A DNA stretch of 64,000 bases from Paenibacillus dokdonensis (GTDB taxonomy: Bacteria > Bacillota > Bacilli > Paenibacillales > Paenibacillaceae). Both the position numbers and the translations under genes were made by a program. Shown here piece after piece: positions 1 to 9,185 of this stretch (position 1 is its first letter; the number at the start of each line of letters is the position of its first letter). Location: positions 520,993 through 584,992 of the forward strand of contig NZ_STGQ01000001.1 in the NCBI RefSeq assembly GCF_004916975.1, written 5' to 3'. The notes under the pieces were generated by a model, which had not been told where the DNA came from, made no database searches, and saw only the letters and a list, made by a program, of their open reading frames with translations.

Positions 1-26
1 TAAAAATGATATCCCTTACTTTGGGG

Positions 27-45
27 CATGTTAAGACAGAACATG
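27..45. repeat. short inverted repeat upstream of MFS gene
   Basis: CATGTT (27-32) and AACATG (40-45) form a perfect 6-bp dyad with a 7-nt spacer just before the first gene. It could be an operator or a leader hairpin. It is too short to assign a function. Confidence 0.3.
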
Positions 46-67
46 TTCGGTAAGCAAGGGGGGACTT

Positions 68-1276
68 ATGAAAACGACGGCACATTTGGACCGCCAATCG
101 CAGCTGCTGCTGGCTGTTAATGGGTTGATTGTTCTGGCGGGGGCCCTTTCCGGTACCTTTTTGAATGTGTACTTATGGAAAAGCAAACAGGACTATACCA
201 TGATCGGCTGGTTTACGGTAGCCCAACAGGTTGCCGTAGGACTTACTTTTTGGCTGGGTGGCAAGTGGGTAAAGGAATACAACAAAATGAACACCTTGCG
301 TGCAGGGATTGTTCTCTCGGGATTGTTTTATTTACTTGTATTATGGGTCGGTTCGGATGTGGTTCGCTTTATTTGGCCGCTGGGGATATTACTCGGCATA
401 TCGATCGGTCTGTTTTGGGTCGCGTTCAATGTCGTTTATTTTGAAGTGACAGACCGTGAGAACCGTGATTTATTTAATGGCTGGGTAGGCCTGCTGGGCT
501 CATTCACCGGAATTGTGGGTCCATGGTTCTCAGGAACCTTGATCACATGGTTGAAGGGTGACAAGGGGTACAGGCTCATATTTACGATCTCATTGGTCAT
601 TTATGCGATATGTGTGGTATTCAGCTTTTTTCTTAAAAAAAGGGAGAAAGGCAGCAGCTATCACTGGATGGAACCAATCACGCAGCTGCGGAGCAAGGGG
701 AGCCCATGGCGTCTTATGTCTCTAGGGCTTGTGGCGCAAGGGATTCGTGAAGGGGTATTTGCTTTTCTGATCGGTCTGTTGGTGTTTGTCGCTACCAAGC
801 AAGAGGCTAGACTAGGGCAATTTACGCTGATCACATCCGCCATATCACTGCTGACTTACTGGTTAGCAGGAAAATGGTACAAACCTAAATTCAGAAGCCC
901 GGGAATGCTTGTCGGTGCATTGCTTTTGTGGATTGTGATCATTCCGTTGCTCTGGAAAACAACCTATGGAACACTGCTTATTCTCGGGATCGGTTCTTCG
1001 TTGTTTATGCCGCTATATATTTTGCCAATGATCTCATCCGGCTTTGATCTGATGGGAACCAGCGATGAAACTGTGGATAAGCGCGTCGAGCTTGTCGTGC
1101 TGAGGGAGCTTAGCTTGATGGTTGGGCGTTTGGCAGGCACCTTCATTTTTATTATCGTATTAATGGTAAGCAAAACACCTCTGACGATTACGATACTCAT
1201 GCTGATCCTTGGAGCATCGCCGATTTTAAGCTGGGTTTTCATAAGAAAACTACTGCAGAGCGGACGATCAGCATAA
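68..1276 (+). CDS. MFS transporter
   Basis: 402-aa integral membrane protein with about 12 hydrophobic segments throughout its length, split by a charged central loop near residues 190-215 (FFLKKREKG), as in the two 6-helix halves of the major facilitator superfamily. It probably acts as a proton-coupled exporter or uptake permease in the cytoplasmic membrane; the substrate cannot be inferred. The ATG follows a strong AAGGGGGGA ribosome binding site. It is monocistronic: a strong intrinsic terminator follows it and the next gene has its own promoter region. The fold is clear; the function is not. Confidence 0.8.
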   Translation: MKTTAHLDRQSQLLLAVNGLIVLAGALSGTFLNVYLWKSKQDYTMIGWFTVAQQVAVGLTFWLGGKWVKEYNKMNTLRAGIVLSGLFYLLVLWVGSDVVRFIWPLGILLGISIGLFWVAFNVVYFEVTDRENRDLFNGWVGLLGSFTGIVGPWFSGTLITWLKGDKGYRLIFTISLVIYAICVVFSFFLKKREKGSSYHWMEPITQLRSKGSPWRLMSLGLVAQGIREGVFAFLIGLLVFVATKQEARLGQFTLITSAISLLTYWLAGKWYKPKFRSPGMLVGALLLWIVIIPLLWKTTYGTLLILGIGSSLFMPLYILPMISSGFDLMGTSDETVDKRVELVVLRELSLMVGRLAGTFIFIIVLMVSKTPLTITILMLILGASPILSWVFIRKLLQSGRSA

Positions 1277-1313
1277 GCTTGGCCGGCAACCATTTTAAAT
1301 AACGGGAAATATG

Positions 1314-1358
1314 AACCCTCAGGGTGGCACTTTAAAGTGGCCCTGAGGGTTTTTTTGT
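1314..1358 (+). terminator. intrinsic terminator of MFS gene
   Basis: ACCCTCAGGG pairs with CCCTGAGGGT around an inner GGC/GCC-rich loop and is followed by a run of seven T. Confidence 0.9.
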
Positions 1359-1407
1359 GCTGCCGAATAAGGGGCATTGATATCATGTTGTTCATATTTT
1401 TCATATT

Positions 1408-1460
1408 TAAGGTTTATGTAAGGTTTGCATTAAAATGCTGTAAGGTACAGACGTTATGAT
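1408..1460 (+). promoter_or_regulatory. phased TAAGGT repeats and candidate activated promoter of ABC operon
   Basis: TAAGGT occurs at 1408, 1419 and 1441; the skipped phase at 1430 holds the related TTAAAA. The spacing is exactly 11, 11 and 11 bp, the arrangement expected for tandem OmpR-family regulator dimers. A good -10 hexamer (TATGAT, 1455-1460) follows, but the -35 position (about 1432-1437) has no consensus and lies inside the repeats. This suggests a promoter that depends on a bound activator. The regulator could be the OmpR-type protein at 7013-7720; that link is inferred. Confidence 0.6.
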
Positions 1461-1504
1461 TACATCTGTGTTCGTTAATACATGCCATTTAAGGAGATTC
1501 TCAT

Positions 1505-2272
1505 ATGAAAAACATTTTGCAAGCAATCAACGTTAACAAAACATTTGGTACAAGAGGAAATATATATACGGCTCTGCAGCATATTAACCTGCAAATTCAG
1601 GAAGGCGAGTTTGTAGGCATCATGGGCCCATCCGGGGCGGGGAAATCCACGCTACTAAACATATTTTCAACCATTGATACACCAACATCCGGTGAGATCA
1701 CAATCGACGGTCAAAATATTGTAACTATGAGTGAAGAGAAGCTGTCGGATTTCCGCAGGAATAAGCTGGGTTTTATATTTCAGGATTATAACCTGCTTGA
1801 TACATTGACGGTCAAAGAGAATATTCTGCTCCCGCTTGCCTTGTCCAAAGTGCCACCTGCAGAAATCGAGGCTCGGGTAAACGAAATCGCCGACACGTTT
1901 GGTATTCGTCAAATCCTTGATAAATACCCGTACCATATCTCGGGTGGCCAAAAGCAACGGGCAGCGGCTTCAAGGGCGATTGTCGCCAATCCCAGTCTGA
2001 TCCTGGCAGACGAGCCGACCGGTGCACTTGATTCGAAATCGGCAACTAGCCTGCTGGAGAGTCTGAGCAAGCTCAATGACTCTAACCAATCGACTATTAT
2101 GATGGTTACTCATGATGCGTATGCCGCCAGTTACTGCAAACGTGTCATCTTTATCAACGATGGTCAGCTCTTCAAGGAGCTGCATAAGCAGCATTTGACG
2201 CGGAAAGAGTTCTTTCAGCAGATCCTAGAGGTTCTGGCGTCACTCGGAGGTGGGCAGCATGACGCTGTTTAG
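1505..2272 (+). CDS. Bce-type ABC transporter ATP-binding protein
   Basis: 255-aa ABC ATPase of the MacB/BceA (3.A.1.134-like) type. Walker A GPSGAGKST is at residues 41-49, the Q-loop lies in FIFQDYNLLD, the signature ISGGQKQR is near 145-152, and Walker B LILADE is at 165-170 followed by PTGALD. It would power the large permease encoded next, whose start overlaps this gene's end by 14 bp, so they are translationally coupled. The set ATPase-permease-YxeA matches B. subtilis yxdLM-yxeA, linked there to cationic antimicrobial peptide response. RBS AAGGAG precedes the ATG. Confidence 0.88.
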   Translation: MKNILQAINVNKTFGTRGNIYTALQHINLQIQEGEFVGIMGPSGAGKSTLLNIFSTIDTPTSGEITIDGQNIVTMSEEKLSDFRRNKLGFIFQDYNLLDTLTVKENILLPLALSKVPPAEIEARVNEIADTFGIRQILDKYPYHISGGQKQRAAASRAIVANPSLILADEPTGALDSKSATSLLESLSKLNDSNQSTIMMVTHDAYAASYCKRVIFINDGQLFKELHKQHLTRKEFFQQILEVLASLGGGQHDAV

Positions 2273-4190
2273 TATTGCCGGGAAGAATATCCGGAAGAAT
2301 TTTACTAACTATTTCCTTTATTTTGCATCCATGATCTTTAGTATTGTGATCTACTTCACCTTTGTTTCACTGAAGTATGACAGCACCATCCAATCAGCAT
2401 CGGACGGATCGCCTAAAATCAGCTCAGCCTTTAGCGGCGCTGCCGTTGTGCTTATTATTTTCGTTGCGATTTTCATCTGGTACTCGAATTCCTTTTTTAC
2501 ACGAAAGCGCAAGAAAGAGGTCGGACTGTATTCCCTGCTGGGGGTTCGGAAAAAGCAGATCGGACGCATGTTATTTTATGAAAATTTCCTGATGGGCGTA
2601 CTTGCGCTTATTGTGGGGATTGCTCTTGGCTCCCTGCTAAGCCGGTTTTTCGTATCGATCCTGATGAAGGTAATGGGGTACGATGCCATAAGCCATTTCT
2701 CTATTTCTGCGGCAGCGATCGTGAACACTTTCCTTGTATTCATGGTCATTACACTCATAACTTCGCTTCAGGGCTACCGGCTGATCTACCGTTTCAAATT
2801 AATTGAACTCTTCCATGCAGACCAGCAGCATGAGAAGGAGCCGAAGGCTTCCTTGCTGACCGCCTTATTATCTCTGGTTTTCGTAGGCCTAGGTTACTGG
2901 CTGGCTCTGCAAAATCTTATGAATTCGAAAGCATGGGCGGCACTTGGTTTGATGATCACACCGCTCGTTATTCTGATCACCGTGATTCTTGGTACGTATT
3001 TGCTGTTCAATACGTTAACAGTGACTCTACTGAAGCTGTCCAGAAAAAACAAGAAAAGTTATTGGAAAGGTCTCAATATCATCGGGACCTCCCAGCTTTT
3101 GTACCGGATTAAAGGCAATGCACGTACGTTAACGATCATCGCCGTACTAAGTGCAACGACACTAACCGCTGTTGGAACAGCCTACAGCTTGTATTACAGC
3201 AACCGAAACGCTGTCTCACAGGTCAACCCGAACAGCATGATGTTTATTAATACAGATCGTAAGGCAGCGAGCCAAGCCGATAAAGTCATCCAGGATTCTC
3301 CGGATCACAAGGTTCTTTACCATGCTTCGCTTCATCTGCTTGGGGTAGATGCCAACACTTCCGGACTGGATCAAAACAGCAGCTCGGATGAACAAACCTT
3401 CACCGTCCTGTCCAATCATGACTTCAACGAACTGGCTAAGCTCCAGGGAAAGGATGATTCATTGAGCCTACAGGCGGACGAAGCCGCTGCACTGGATCCC
3501 GTGTATATCGAAGGGATTTCACCACAGTATGTAGGTTCGGCGATTACGCTAAGCGGAAACCCGGTCCATGAAAAGATCAAGTTTAAGGAACTGAAAAAAT
3601 ACAGTGTTCTGAACCAAGGCACCGTATATTCCACCATTGTTGTTAGTGATGAACTGTTTGCCAAACTGAAGCCCAAGTCCCAAATGATGGCCATTGAGGC
3701 TTACGGAATCACACATCAGGACAAAGCCAAGCAATTAACGAAGGAGCTGAAAGGCATTTTACCCGAGAAAGCTGAATTCTCAAGCTTTTACGGTGATTAC
3801 GCCCGGGGGATGGAATCATCCGGATTGATGATTTTTATGGGCGGATTCCTTGGACTTGTCTTTCTGGCTGCGACAGGCAGCATCATATACTTTAAACAGT
3901 TAACCGAAGCCAATTCCGATAAAGAGAGATATCAGATTTTATATAAGATCGGCGTGAAGAAAAGAGAAATCCGTAAAACGGTTGCTAAGCAGGTTCTATT
4001 TATCTTTGCACTGCCTCTGATAGCCGGGATCGCCCACTGCGCGGTAGCCTTATCTGCACTATCCAGACTGATGCAAACGAACCTGGTCATCCCGGTGGTT
4101 GTTTGCATGGGAATCTACACTTGCATTTATCTGATCTATTACTTCATAACCGTGAATGCTTACTACAAAATCGTAACGAATACAAAATAA
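2259..4190 (+). CDS. Bce-type ABC transporter permease (FtsX domains)
   Basis: 643-aa permease of the BceB/YxdM type. A membrane segment near residue 20-40 and a cluster of helices are followed by a large extracytoplasmic domain (roughly residues 315-520), then terminal helices in FtsX arrangement, about ten membrane segments in all. Such permeases bind peptide antibiotics or lipid II-cycle complexes and also signal to a kinase. The ATG at 2259 is preferred over an upstream GTG because GGAGG ends 8 nt before it. It overlaps the ATPase gene. The substrate is unknown; a bacitracin or lantibiotic-like peptide is a family-based guess. Confidence 0.87.
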   Translation: MTLFSIAGKNIRKNFTNYFLYFASMIFSIVIYFTFVSLKYDSTIQSASDGSPKISSAFSGAAVVLIIFVAIFIWYSNSFFTRKRKKEVGLYSLLGVRKKQIGRMLFYENFLMGVLALIVGIALGSLLSRFFVSILMKVMGYDAISHFSISAAAIVNTFLVFMVITLITSLQGYRLIYRFKLIELFHADQQHEKEPKASLLTALLSLVFVGLGYWLALQNLMNSKAWAALGLMITPLVILITVILGTYLLFNTLTVTLLKLSRKNKKSYWKGLNIIGTSQLLYRIKGNARTLTIIAVLSATTLTAVGTAYSLYYSNRNAVSQVNPNSMMFINTDRKAASQADKVIQDSPDHKVLYHASLHLLGVDANTSGLDQNSSSDEQTFTVLSNHDFNELAKLQGKDDSLSLQADEAAALDPVYIEGISPQYVGSAITLSGNPVHEKIKFKELKKYSVLNQGTVYSTIVVSDELFAKLKPKSQMMAIEAYGITHQDKAKQLTKELKGILPEKAEFSSFYGDYARGMESSGLMIFMGGFLGLVFLAATGSIIYFKQLTEANSDKERYQILYKIGVKKREIRKTVAKQVLFIFALPLIAGIAHCAVALSALSRLMQTNLVIPVVVCMGIYTCIYLIYYFITVNAYYKIVTNTK

Positions 4191-4212
4191 CTTAAACATA
4201 AGGAGTAGAACG

Positions 4213-4578
4213 ATGAAACAAGGACTTATTGTTGGTGTCGTAATCTTAGTTATTCTTATCGGAGGTGTTGTATTCATACAAAATGTGAATCTCAACCGTT
4301 TAGGCGCGGATCAATATTATGTACAAATTCAGGACGGCAAGAAAATGGAAGACAAAACGAATGACGGCAAAAAGTATATCTACTACGAATACACTCTGGA
4401 AGGGTTCGACAAAAACGGGAAGGAAAAGACCGTAACCTTTACAGCAAACAAGGAGCTGCGCAAGGAAGCGTACCTGAGTGTTTACATGAAGGGCGATAAA
4501 GCGGGTTCCTACCAAGAGGTGCAAACAAGCGAACTGCCGGACCAAGCGAAGCAGAAGCTGGAAGAGCTAGGGAAGTAG
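4213..4578 (+). CDS. YxeA-like (DUF1093) exported protein
   Basis: 121 aa. An N-terminal hydrophobic segment (residues 4-23) acts as signal or anchor, followed by a small soluble domain of about 95 residues with YYVQIQDG and YYEYTLEGFDKNGKEK, matching the DUF1093/YxeA family. It lies 22 bp after the permease with its own AAGGAG site and is surely in the same operon. In B. subtilis yxeA ends the yxdJKLM operon. Biochemical function is unknown; the protein is expected at the outer face of the membrane. Confidence 0.8.
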   Translation: MKQGLIVGVVILVILIGGVVFIQNVNLNRLGADQYYVQIQDGKKMEDKTNDGKKYIYYEYTLEGFDKNGKEKTVTFTANKELRKEAYLSVYMKGDKAGSYQEVQTSELPDQAKQKLEELGK

Positions 4579-4682
4579 TGCGGCCTGTCATCACGGTGTA
4601 ACCAGCGATCGGAAACCGGCATCGCAGCGGAAGTAAGAGGAAGTTTGTTGAGTTGAATTACATGGCAAAGGGAGAGAACCAA

Positions 4683-6881
4683 ATGAACAATCTGAAATGG
4701 ACATCCATATCCAAAAAAGCAATGACATACTCGCTGGCATTCACGCTGGCAGCTTGTCCTATGGTAGCTGGCACAGGACATGCACTGGCGGCAGATCCAT
4801 TCTCTGCTTCCCAGCAGTCTGCAGACAGCGCCGAGACGCATACGCCAATTCAATATCGGATCAATGCTCGCCTGGACGAGAAAAATATGCATATTCAGGG
4901 AAGCGAAACGGTCACGTACCGCAACACCTCGAGCGACACGCTTAGGGAGTTGGTGTTCCATACCTTTGCCGATGCTAACCGCTCTAAATCTACCCAGGCC
5001 AGCATGTTCCAGAGAACCAATGCAGAAATCCTGAAGAACAATCCCGGCCTCAAGCCGGAGGCCTTTCTTGGCGGCATTGATATCCAGGCTGTGAAGGCAG
5101 GTGGGCAATCCTTAGCATTCACTAATACCAACCAGGCGCTGACCGTTCAGCTTCTGCAGGGACTAAAGCCCGGTGAAGCGGTAACGCTCCAAGTAGAATT
5201 TGATGTAAAAATTCCATATGGCTCCGAACGATTATCCTATTATAAAGACATCATCAACGGCGCTCACTGGTTTCCGGTCATGTCCGTGTATGACGAAACC
5301 AAGCATATGTGGGATAAAACGCCTTATAGCACTTCTTTTGAAACCGACTATTACACCTCCTCGGACTTTGAGGTTCACTTTAATGTCCCCGCAGCGTATC
5401 AAGTATTGATGCCAGGGACGATCACCACACAGGAAGATAAGGAAGCCGGTCGCAAAATCGTCTCCACGGTAGCCAACAACACGCGGGAATTTGTCTTTTT
5501 CGCAAGCCCGAACTATAAAGTAGATAGCGTGACCCGAAATGGCCTGACCGTCGAATACTATTATTTTGACAGCATGCCGAACAAGAAAAAGATCGTTGAC
5601 GAATACGTGGATCAGGCCTTCAAGGCGATCGAATTCTTCAATGACAAATACGGAAAATATCCGTATCCTGAATTTCGCCTCGCTGAATCGTATGTGGAGG
5701 GATTGGCGGTGGAATTTGCCCGCGTGATTCAGATGGGCATGATCGGTAATAACGCGGATCCGGTGCATGATTCGGTATTCGTGCATGAAATCGCTCATCA
5801 ATGGTTCCATGCCCTGATCGGCAACAACTCGGAGAAGGAATCGTTTCTGGATGAAGGCTTTGCCGACTTCTCAAAAATCTATTTCTCCGAGAAACAAGGC
5901 GACATGCTGAACGGGTTCAAAGCGCTCCAGTTTGACGACACTTCCTTCGATGCGCCCATCGCTTCGACCAATCAGGAGGTTGGCGACAATGCCAGTCCTG
6001 TCTTTTATGATAAGGGCCGCCAGGCTATTTACCAGCTGTATCGGATGGTTGGCGAAGAGAAATTTGATGCTTTCATGAGAGAATATTTCAAGCGGTATGC
6101 ATTTAAAAATGCAACGATTGATGGACTCCTCCAAACCATCGGGGATACACTGGGGAAAGAAGCCCGAAATGAGATGGACAAGTCGCTGCATCAGCCGAAT
6201 TTTGTCCTGAAGCCTGAATACCGCCTGAGCAAGCAAGAAACAGCCGCCTATTTTCATGAGCAGTTCAAAGAGATATACCGTTCTTCTCTCGCACAGATCC
6301 CGGAACTTCCGTTCGAGACGATGAGCCGGATTGAGGATAAAGCGCTTCAGGGCGAACCGCTGACCATTGTACTGAGCGACCAGGTGAGTAGCAAGGCGAA
6401 AAAGCAGCAGGAGATCATTCTCAATCAGCTGAAAGGAACATTTGAGGTTGCGGGCATTAAGCCTGTCATTATTACGGAGCGTCAGGTATTGAAAAAGAAA
6501 TTGGAAAAGGAAATTGGAAGCAGTAATCTGATCGTGATCGGCAGCGCTCAAACGAATGGGCTGATCCAGGCGCTGAAGCCCGGCATCATTCAAAAATCCA
6601 AGGATATAGGTTTTGACTGGAAGAGTAGGATGAATAAAAAAGGCGCAGCGGGCGCTTATATCATCAAGCATCCGTTTAACCATAACCGTTTATTGCTCCA
6701 TTTCTATTGGAACGGGGATACCCTTGCGGACGGAACGGTTGAGCCGTTTGGGAAGCAAGTGCTGAATGCACTCAGTTTTACCACTGATTTCTATCAATAT
6801 TATGAGATGAATAAGACAGGGAAAGTAACTTCAGATCAGAAGACGGCTAACCCGATGTCCAAATTTTTCGCTGAGGAGTAA
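4683..6881 (+). CDS. secreted M1-family metallopeptidase with C-terminal extra domain
   Basis: 732-aa exported gluzincin. HEIAH at residues 368-372 and Glu391 in DEGFA give the HExxH-x18-E zinc site of M1 aminopeptidases. The usual GxMEN substrate loop is altered to EGLAVEFAR (339-347). The leader ends in LAAC (Cys25, lipobox-like) and also contains an ALA-A signal peptidase I site, so it may be a lipoprotein or secreted. The last 200 residues form an extra Rossmann-like region (LIVIGSAQTNG) not needed for M1 catalysis. The ATG at 4683 is chosen because GGGAGA precedes it. No terminator separates it from yxeA, so it may share that transcript. Peptide cleavage outside the cell is the likely role. 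Confidence 0.82.
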   Translation: MNNLKWTSISKKAMTYSLAFTLAACPMVAGTGHALAADPFSASQQSADSAETHTPIQYRINARLDEKNMHIQGSETVTYRNTSSDTLRELVFHTFADANRSKSTQASMFQRTNAEILKNNPGLKPEAFLGGIDIQAVKAGGQSLAFTNTNQALTVQLLQGLKPGEAVTLQVEFDVKIPYGSERLSYYKDIINGAHWFPVMSVYDETKHMWDKTPYSTSFETDYYTSSDFEVHFNVPAAYQVLMPGTITTQEDKEAGRKIVSTVANNTREFVFFASPNYKVDSVTRNGLTVEYYYFDSMPNKKKIVDEYVDQAFKAIEFFNDKYGKYPYPEFRLAESYVEGLAVEFARVIQMGMIGNNADPVHDSVFVHEIAHQWFHALIGNNSEKESFLDEGFADFSKIYFSEKQGDMLNGFKALQFDDTSFDAPIASTNQEVGDNASPVFYDKGRQAIYQLYRMVGEEKFDAFMREYFKRYAFKNATIDGLLQTIGDTLGKEARNEMDKSLHQPNFVLKPEYRLSKQETAAYFHEQFKEIYRSSLAQIPELPFETMSRIEDKALQGEPLTIVLSDQVSSKAKKQQEIILNQLKGTFEVAGIKPVIITERQVLKKKLEKEIGSSNLIVIGSAQTNGLIQALKPGIIQKSKDIGFDWKSRMNKKGAAGAYIIKHPFNHNRLLLHFYWNGDTLADGTVEPFGKQVLNALSFTTDFYQYYEMNKTGKVTSDQKTANPMSKFFAEE

Positions 6882-7012
6882 ACAAGCAGGGCTCGTGTTA
6901 CGATAAGAGTTTGTATAGTAATTTTGGTGGTGGGGAATCTGAGTATTGTTTATGCTGCTCCGGTTAAGGCAGTTAATCGCGGATGATCACCCACAGTAAG
7001 GGGGTTATAGTT

Positions 7013-7720
7013 TTGACGTTCAATCAAAAGGTACTCATTGTGGATGATGAGGCGGATATTGTGAGACTGCTGCAAACCGTACTCATCAAGGAAGGCATCG
7101 AGCAGGTGTACGCAGCCGCTACGGCGGAAGAAGGATGGATCGAGTTTCAGAAGAGGCAGCCCGACATTGTCGTACTGGATATCATGCTTCCGGATGGAGA
7201 AGGCTATGATGTATGTAAAAAAATTCGCAGTGTTTCCAATGTTCCTATTTTCTTTTTATCCGCAAAGACAGAAGAGATTGATAAAATTCTAGGCTTTGCC
7301 ATTGGCGGGGATGACTATATCACGAAGCCTTTTAGCCCAAAAGAGGTGGCTTACCGGATCAAAGCCCGTTTCAGAAGAAATGATATTCCCCAAGGTGGGG
7401 AGAAAATGGATCATATCATCAAGGCTGGACCTTTCGAATTGGATGAACAAAAAATCGAGCTGAAAAAGAACGGAAGTATCATTGAATTAAAACCAAAGGA
7501 GCTTGGCTTACTCACCCATTTATTGAAGCATCCCAACCAAATCATCAGCAAGGAAAGCTTATATGACCATGTTTGGGGCGAAGAGTTTTTTGGATTTGAC
7601 AATACGGTGATGGTACATATCCGGAGGCTTAGGGAAAAGATCGAGAGAGACCCTTCAAATCCGCGGTATCTGGTTACGGTGAAGGGACTTGGTTATAAGC
7701 TTGCTGTAGAGGATGAGTAA
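7013..7720 (+). CDS. OmpR-family response regulator
   Basis: 235-aa response regulator: receiver domain with acidic pair DD (residues 11-12), phospho-acceptor Asp56 in VVLDIMLP and Lys in YITKPF, then a winged-helix DNA-binding domain (ELKPKELGLLTHLL to VKGLGYKL). A TTG at 7013 is preferred to the ATG at 6983, since AAGGGGG sits 8 nt before the TTG and would otherwise be inside the gene. It is followed 3 nt later by its kinase. It is a candidate regulator of the upstream transporter operon, which has OmpR-style phased repeats in its promoter; this is not shown. Confidence 0.88.
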   Translation: MTFNQKVLIVDDEADIVRLLQTVLIKEGIEQVYAAATAEEGWIEFQKRQPDIVVLDIMLPDGEGYDVCKKIRSVSNVPIFFLSAKTEEIDKILGFAIGGDDYITKPFSPKEVAYRIKARFRRNDIPQGGEKMDHIIKAGPFELDEQKIELKKNGSIIELKPKELGLLTHLLKHPNQIISKESLYDHVWGEEFFGFDNTVMVHIRRLREKIERDPSNPRYLVTVKGLGYKLAVEDE

Positions 7721-7723
7721 TGG

Positions 7724-9166
7724 ATGAAATGGAGGCTAACCGGGAGGTATCTGGTATCCGTTGTAGTTATTGTCGTGATCGTCATTGTCATCAATATCAT
7801 GGTTATACTGGGATTGTATATCTTGCAAATGGTAAACAAAGATCTCCAGATTCCCAGCCAAGAAACCTCTGCTGATACGATAACACGCTCTTTTCAAAAC
7901 GACATCGTCATCAATCCGGATGGGATAAGCATTACGGAAAAAGGTAAGAAGGTGCTTGAGGAGAACCAAGCATGGATTCAAGTTTTGGATGAGGACGGCA
8001 AGCAGGCGTACGGCTATCTTGTCCCTAAAGGAGCGAAAGTAAAATACACCCCCCTGGACATGATTCAGACGTATAAGTATTTCGAAAAAGAGTTACTTTC
8101 GACTGTGTTTGTTGGAGGGAAAATAGCGCAGAATCACCAATACAGTTATTTGGTAGGGTTCAAAAGTCGATATATACAGAGGCAGGTGCTAACCTTCGAC
8201 TATCGGAAAGTCGGACAGGCACTTAAGATGGGGAGTATAATCCTGATCATTATTGATGGACTCATCGCGCTTTGCATCGGCTACATCTTCAGTAAAATAC
8301 TGACGAAGCCGATTCATACATTAATTGACGGGATCAAACAGCTGGCCAACAAAAAATACAATAAACATTACAAGCCTGCGGGTGTTTATAAAGATGTTTT
8401 TCATAATGTTAATTTATTGTCGGAGGAGCTTAGGGCCGGCGAAATGGAAAGAAAGAAGCTGGACCGGATGAAGGAAGAATGGATCGGCAATATATCGCAT
8501 GATATTAAAACACCATTAGCTTCGATTCAGGGTTATGCAGAAATGATGAAGGATAAGGATTATCATTTCTCTATCGATGAAATGAGGGACTATGCTGAGA
8601 TTATTGAACGCAAGTCACTGTATTTGACGGATTTGATCGAAGACTTGAACCTGTCCACCCGTTTGAAAAACAAAGAAATGATGCTCAATAAAAAGAATGT
8701 AAACCTTGTGAGTCTGGTCCGGAATGCTGTCATCGACACGCTGAATGACTCCCGTTATGCCAACCGGAACATTGACTTTCAATGCAGCGATGAGATCATT
8801 AGAATGGATGTGGATGAACTCCTGATCCGTAGAGCGGTCAGTAATTTGATCTATAATGCGATCGTTCATAATGACGAAGCTGTTGTTATTAAAGTCAGTG
8901 TGGTGAAGAGCGGGCACATCGTCTATGTGCGTGTCGTGGATAGCGGGAAGGGAATCAGACAGGAAGAGCTTGCACGAATCTTTGACCGTTATTACAGAGG
9001 CACCAACACTGGTGAGGTGCATAAGGGATCAGGACTCGGCATGGCCATTACGCATGATATTATCGAGGCCCATGGTGGAGAGATTACAGTCCACAGCGAG
9101 CTGAGTCAAGGAACAGAAATTGAAATACGGCTTTCAATATCACAAAAGGGCAATGTCAGCGGATGA
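7724..9166 (+). CDS. sensor histidine kinase
   Basis: 480-aa membrane kinase. TM1 spans about residues 11-36, an extracytoplasmic sensor region of about 130 residues follows, TM2 is about 170-190, then a linker, HisKA with His259 in ISHDIKTPLAS, and HATPase_c with an N-box (SNLIYNAIVHND) and G boxes DSGKGI and GSGLGM. It partners the regulator 3 nt upstream. It is unlike BceS-type intramembrane-sensing kinases, which are about 330 aa and lack a sensor domain, although a Bce-type transporter lies nearby. The signal is unknown. Confidence 0.88.
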   Translation: MKWRLTGRYLVSVVVIVVIVIVINIMVILGLYILQMVNKDLQIPSQETSADTITRSFQNDIVINPDGISITEKGKKVLEENQAWIQVLDEDGKQAYGYLVPKGAKVKYTPLDMIQTYKYFEKELLSTVFVGGKIAQNHQYSYLVGFKSRYIQRQVLTFDYRKVGQALKMGSIILIIIDGLIALCIGYIFSKILTKPIHTLIDGIKQLANKKYNKHYKPAGVYKDVFHNVNLLSEELRAGEMERKKLDRMKEEWIGNISHDIKTPLASIQGYAEMMKDKDYHFSIDEMRDYAEIIERKSLYLTDLIEDLNLSTRLKNKEMMLNKKNVNLVSLVRNAVIDTLNDSRYANRNIDFQCSDEIIRMDVDELLIRRAVSNLIYNAIVHNDEAVVIKVSVVKSGHIVYVRVVDSGKGIRQEELARIFDRYYRGTNTGEVHKGSGLGMAITHDIIEAHGGEITVHSELSQGTEIEIRLSISQKGNVSG

Positions 9167-9179
9167 CATTGCCTTTTTG
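9147..9179 (+). terminator. terminator overlapping kinase stop codon
   Basis: GGCAATGTCA and TGACATTGCC form a 10-bp stem followed by TTTTT. The 5' arm encodes the last residues of the kinase and the TGA lies in the stem. Confidence 0.85.
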
Positions 9180-9185
9180 CTTGGG

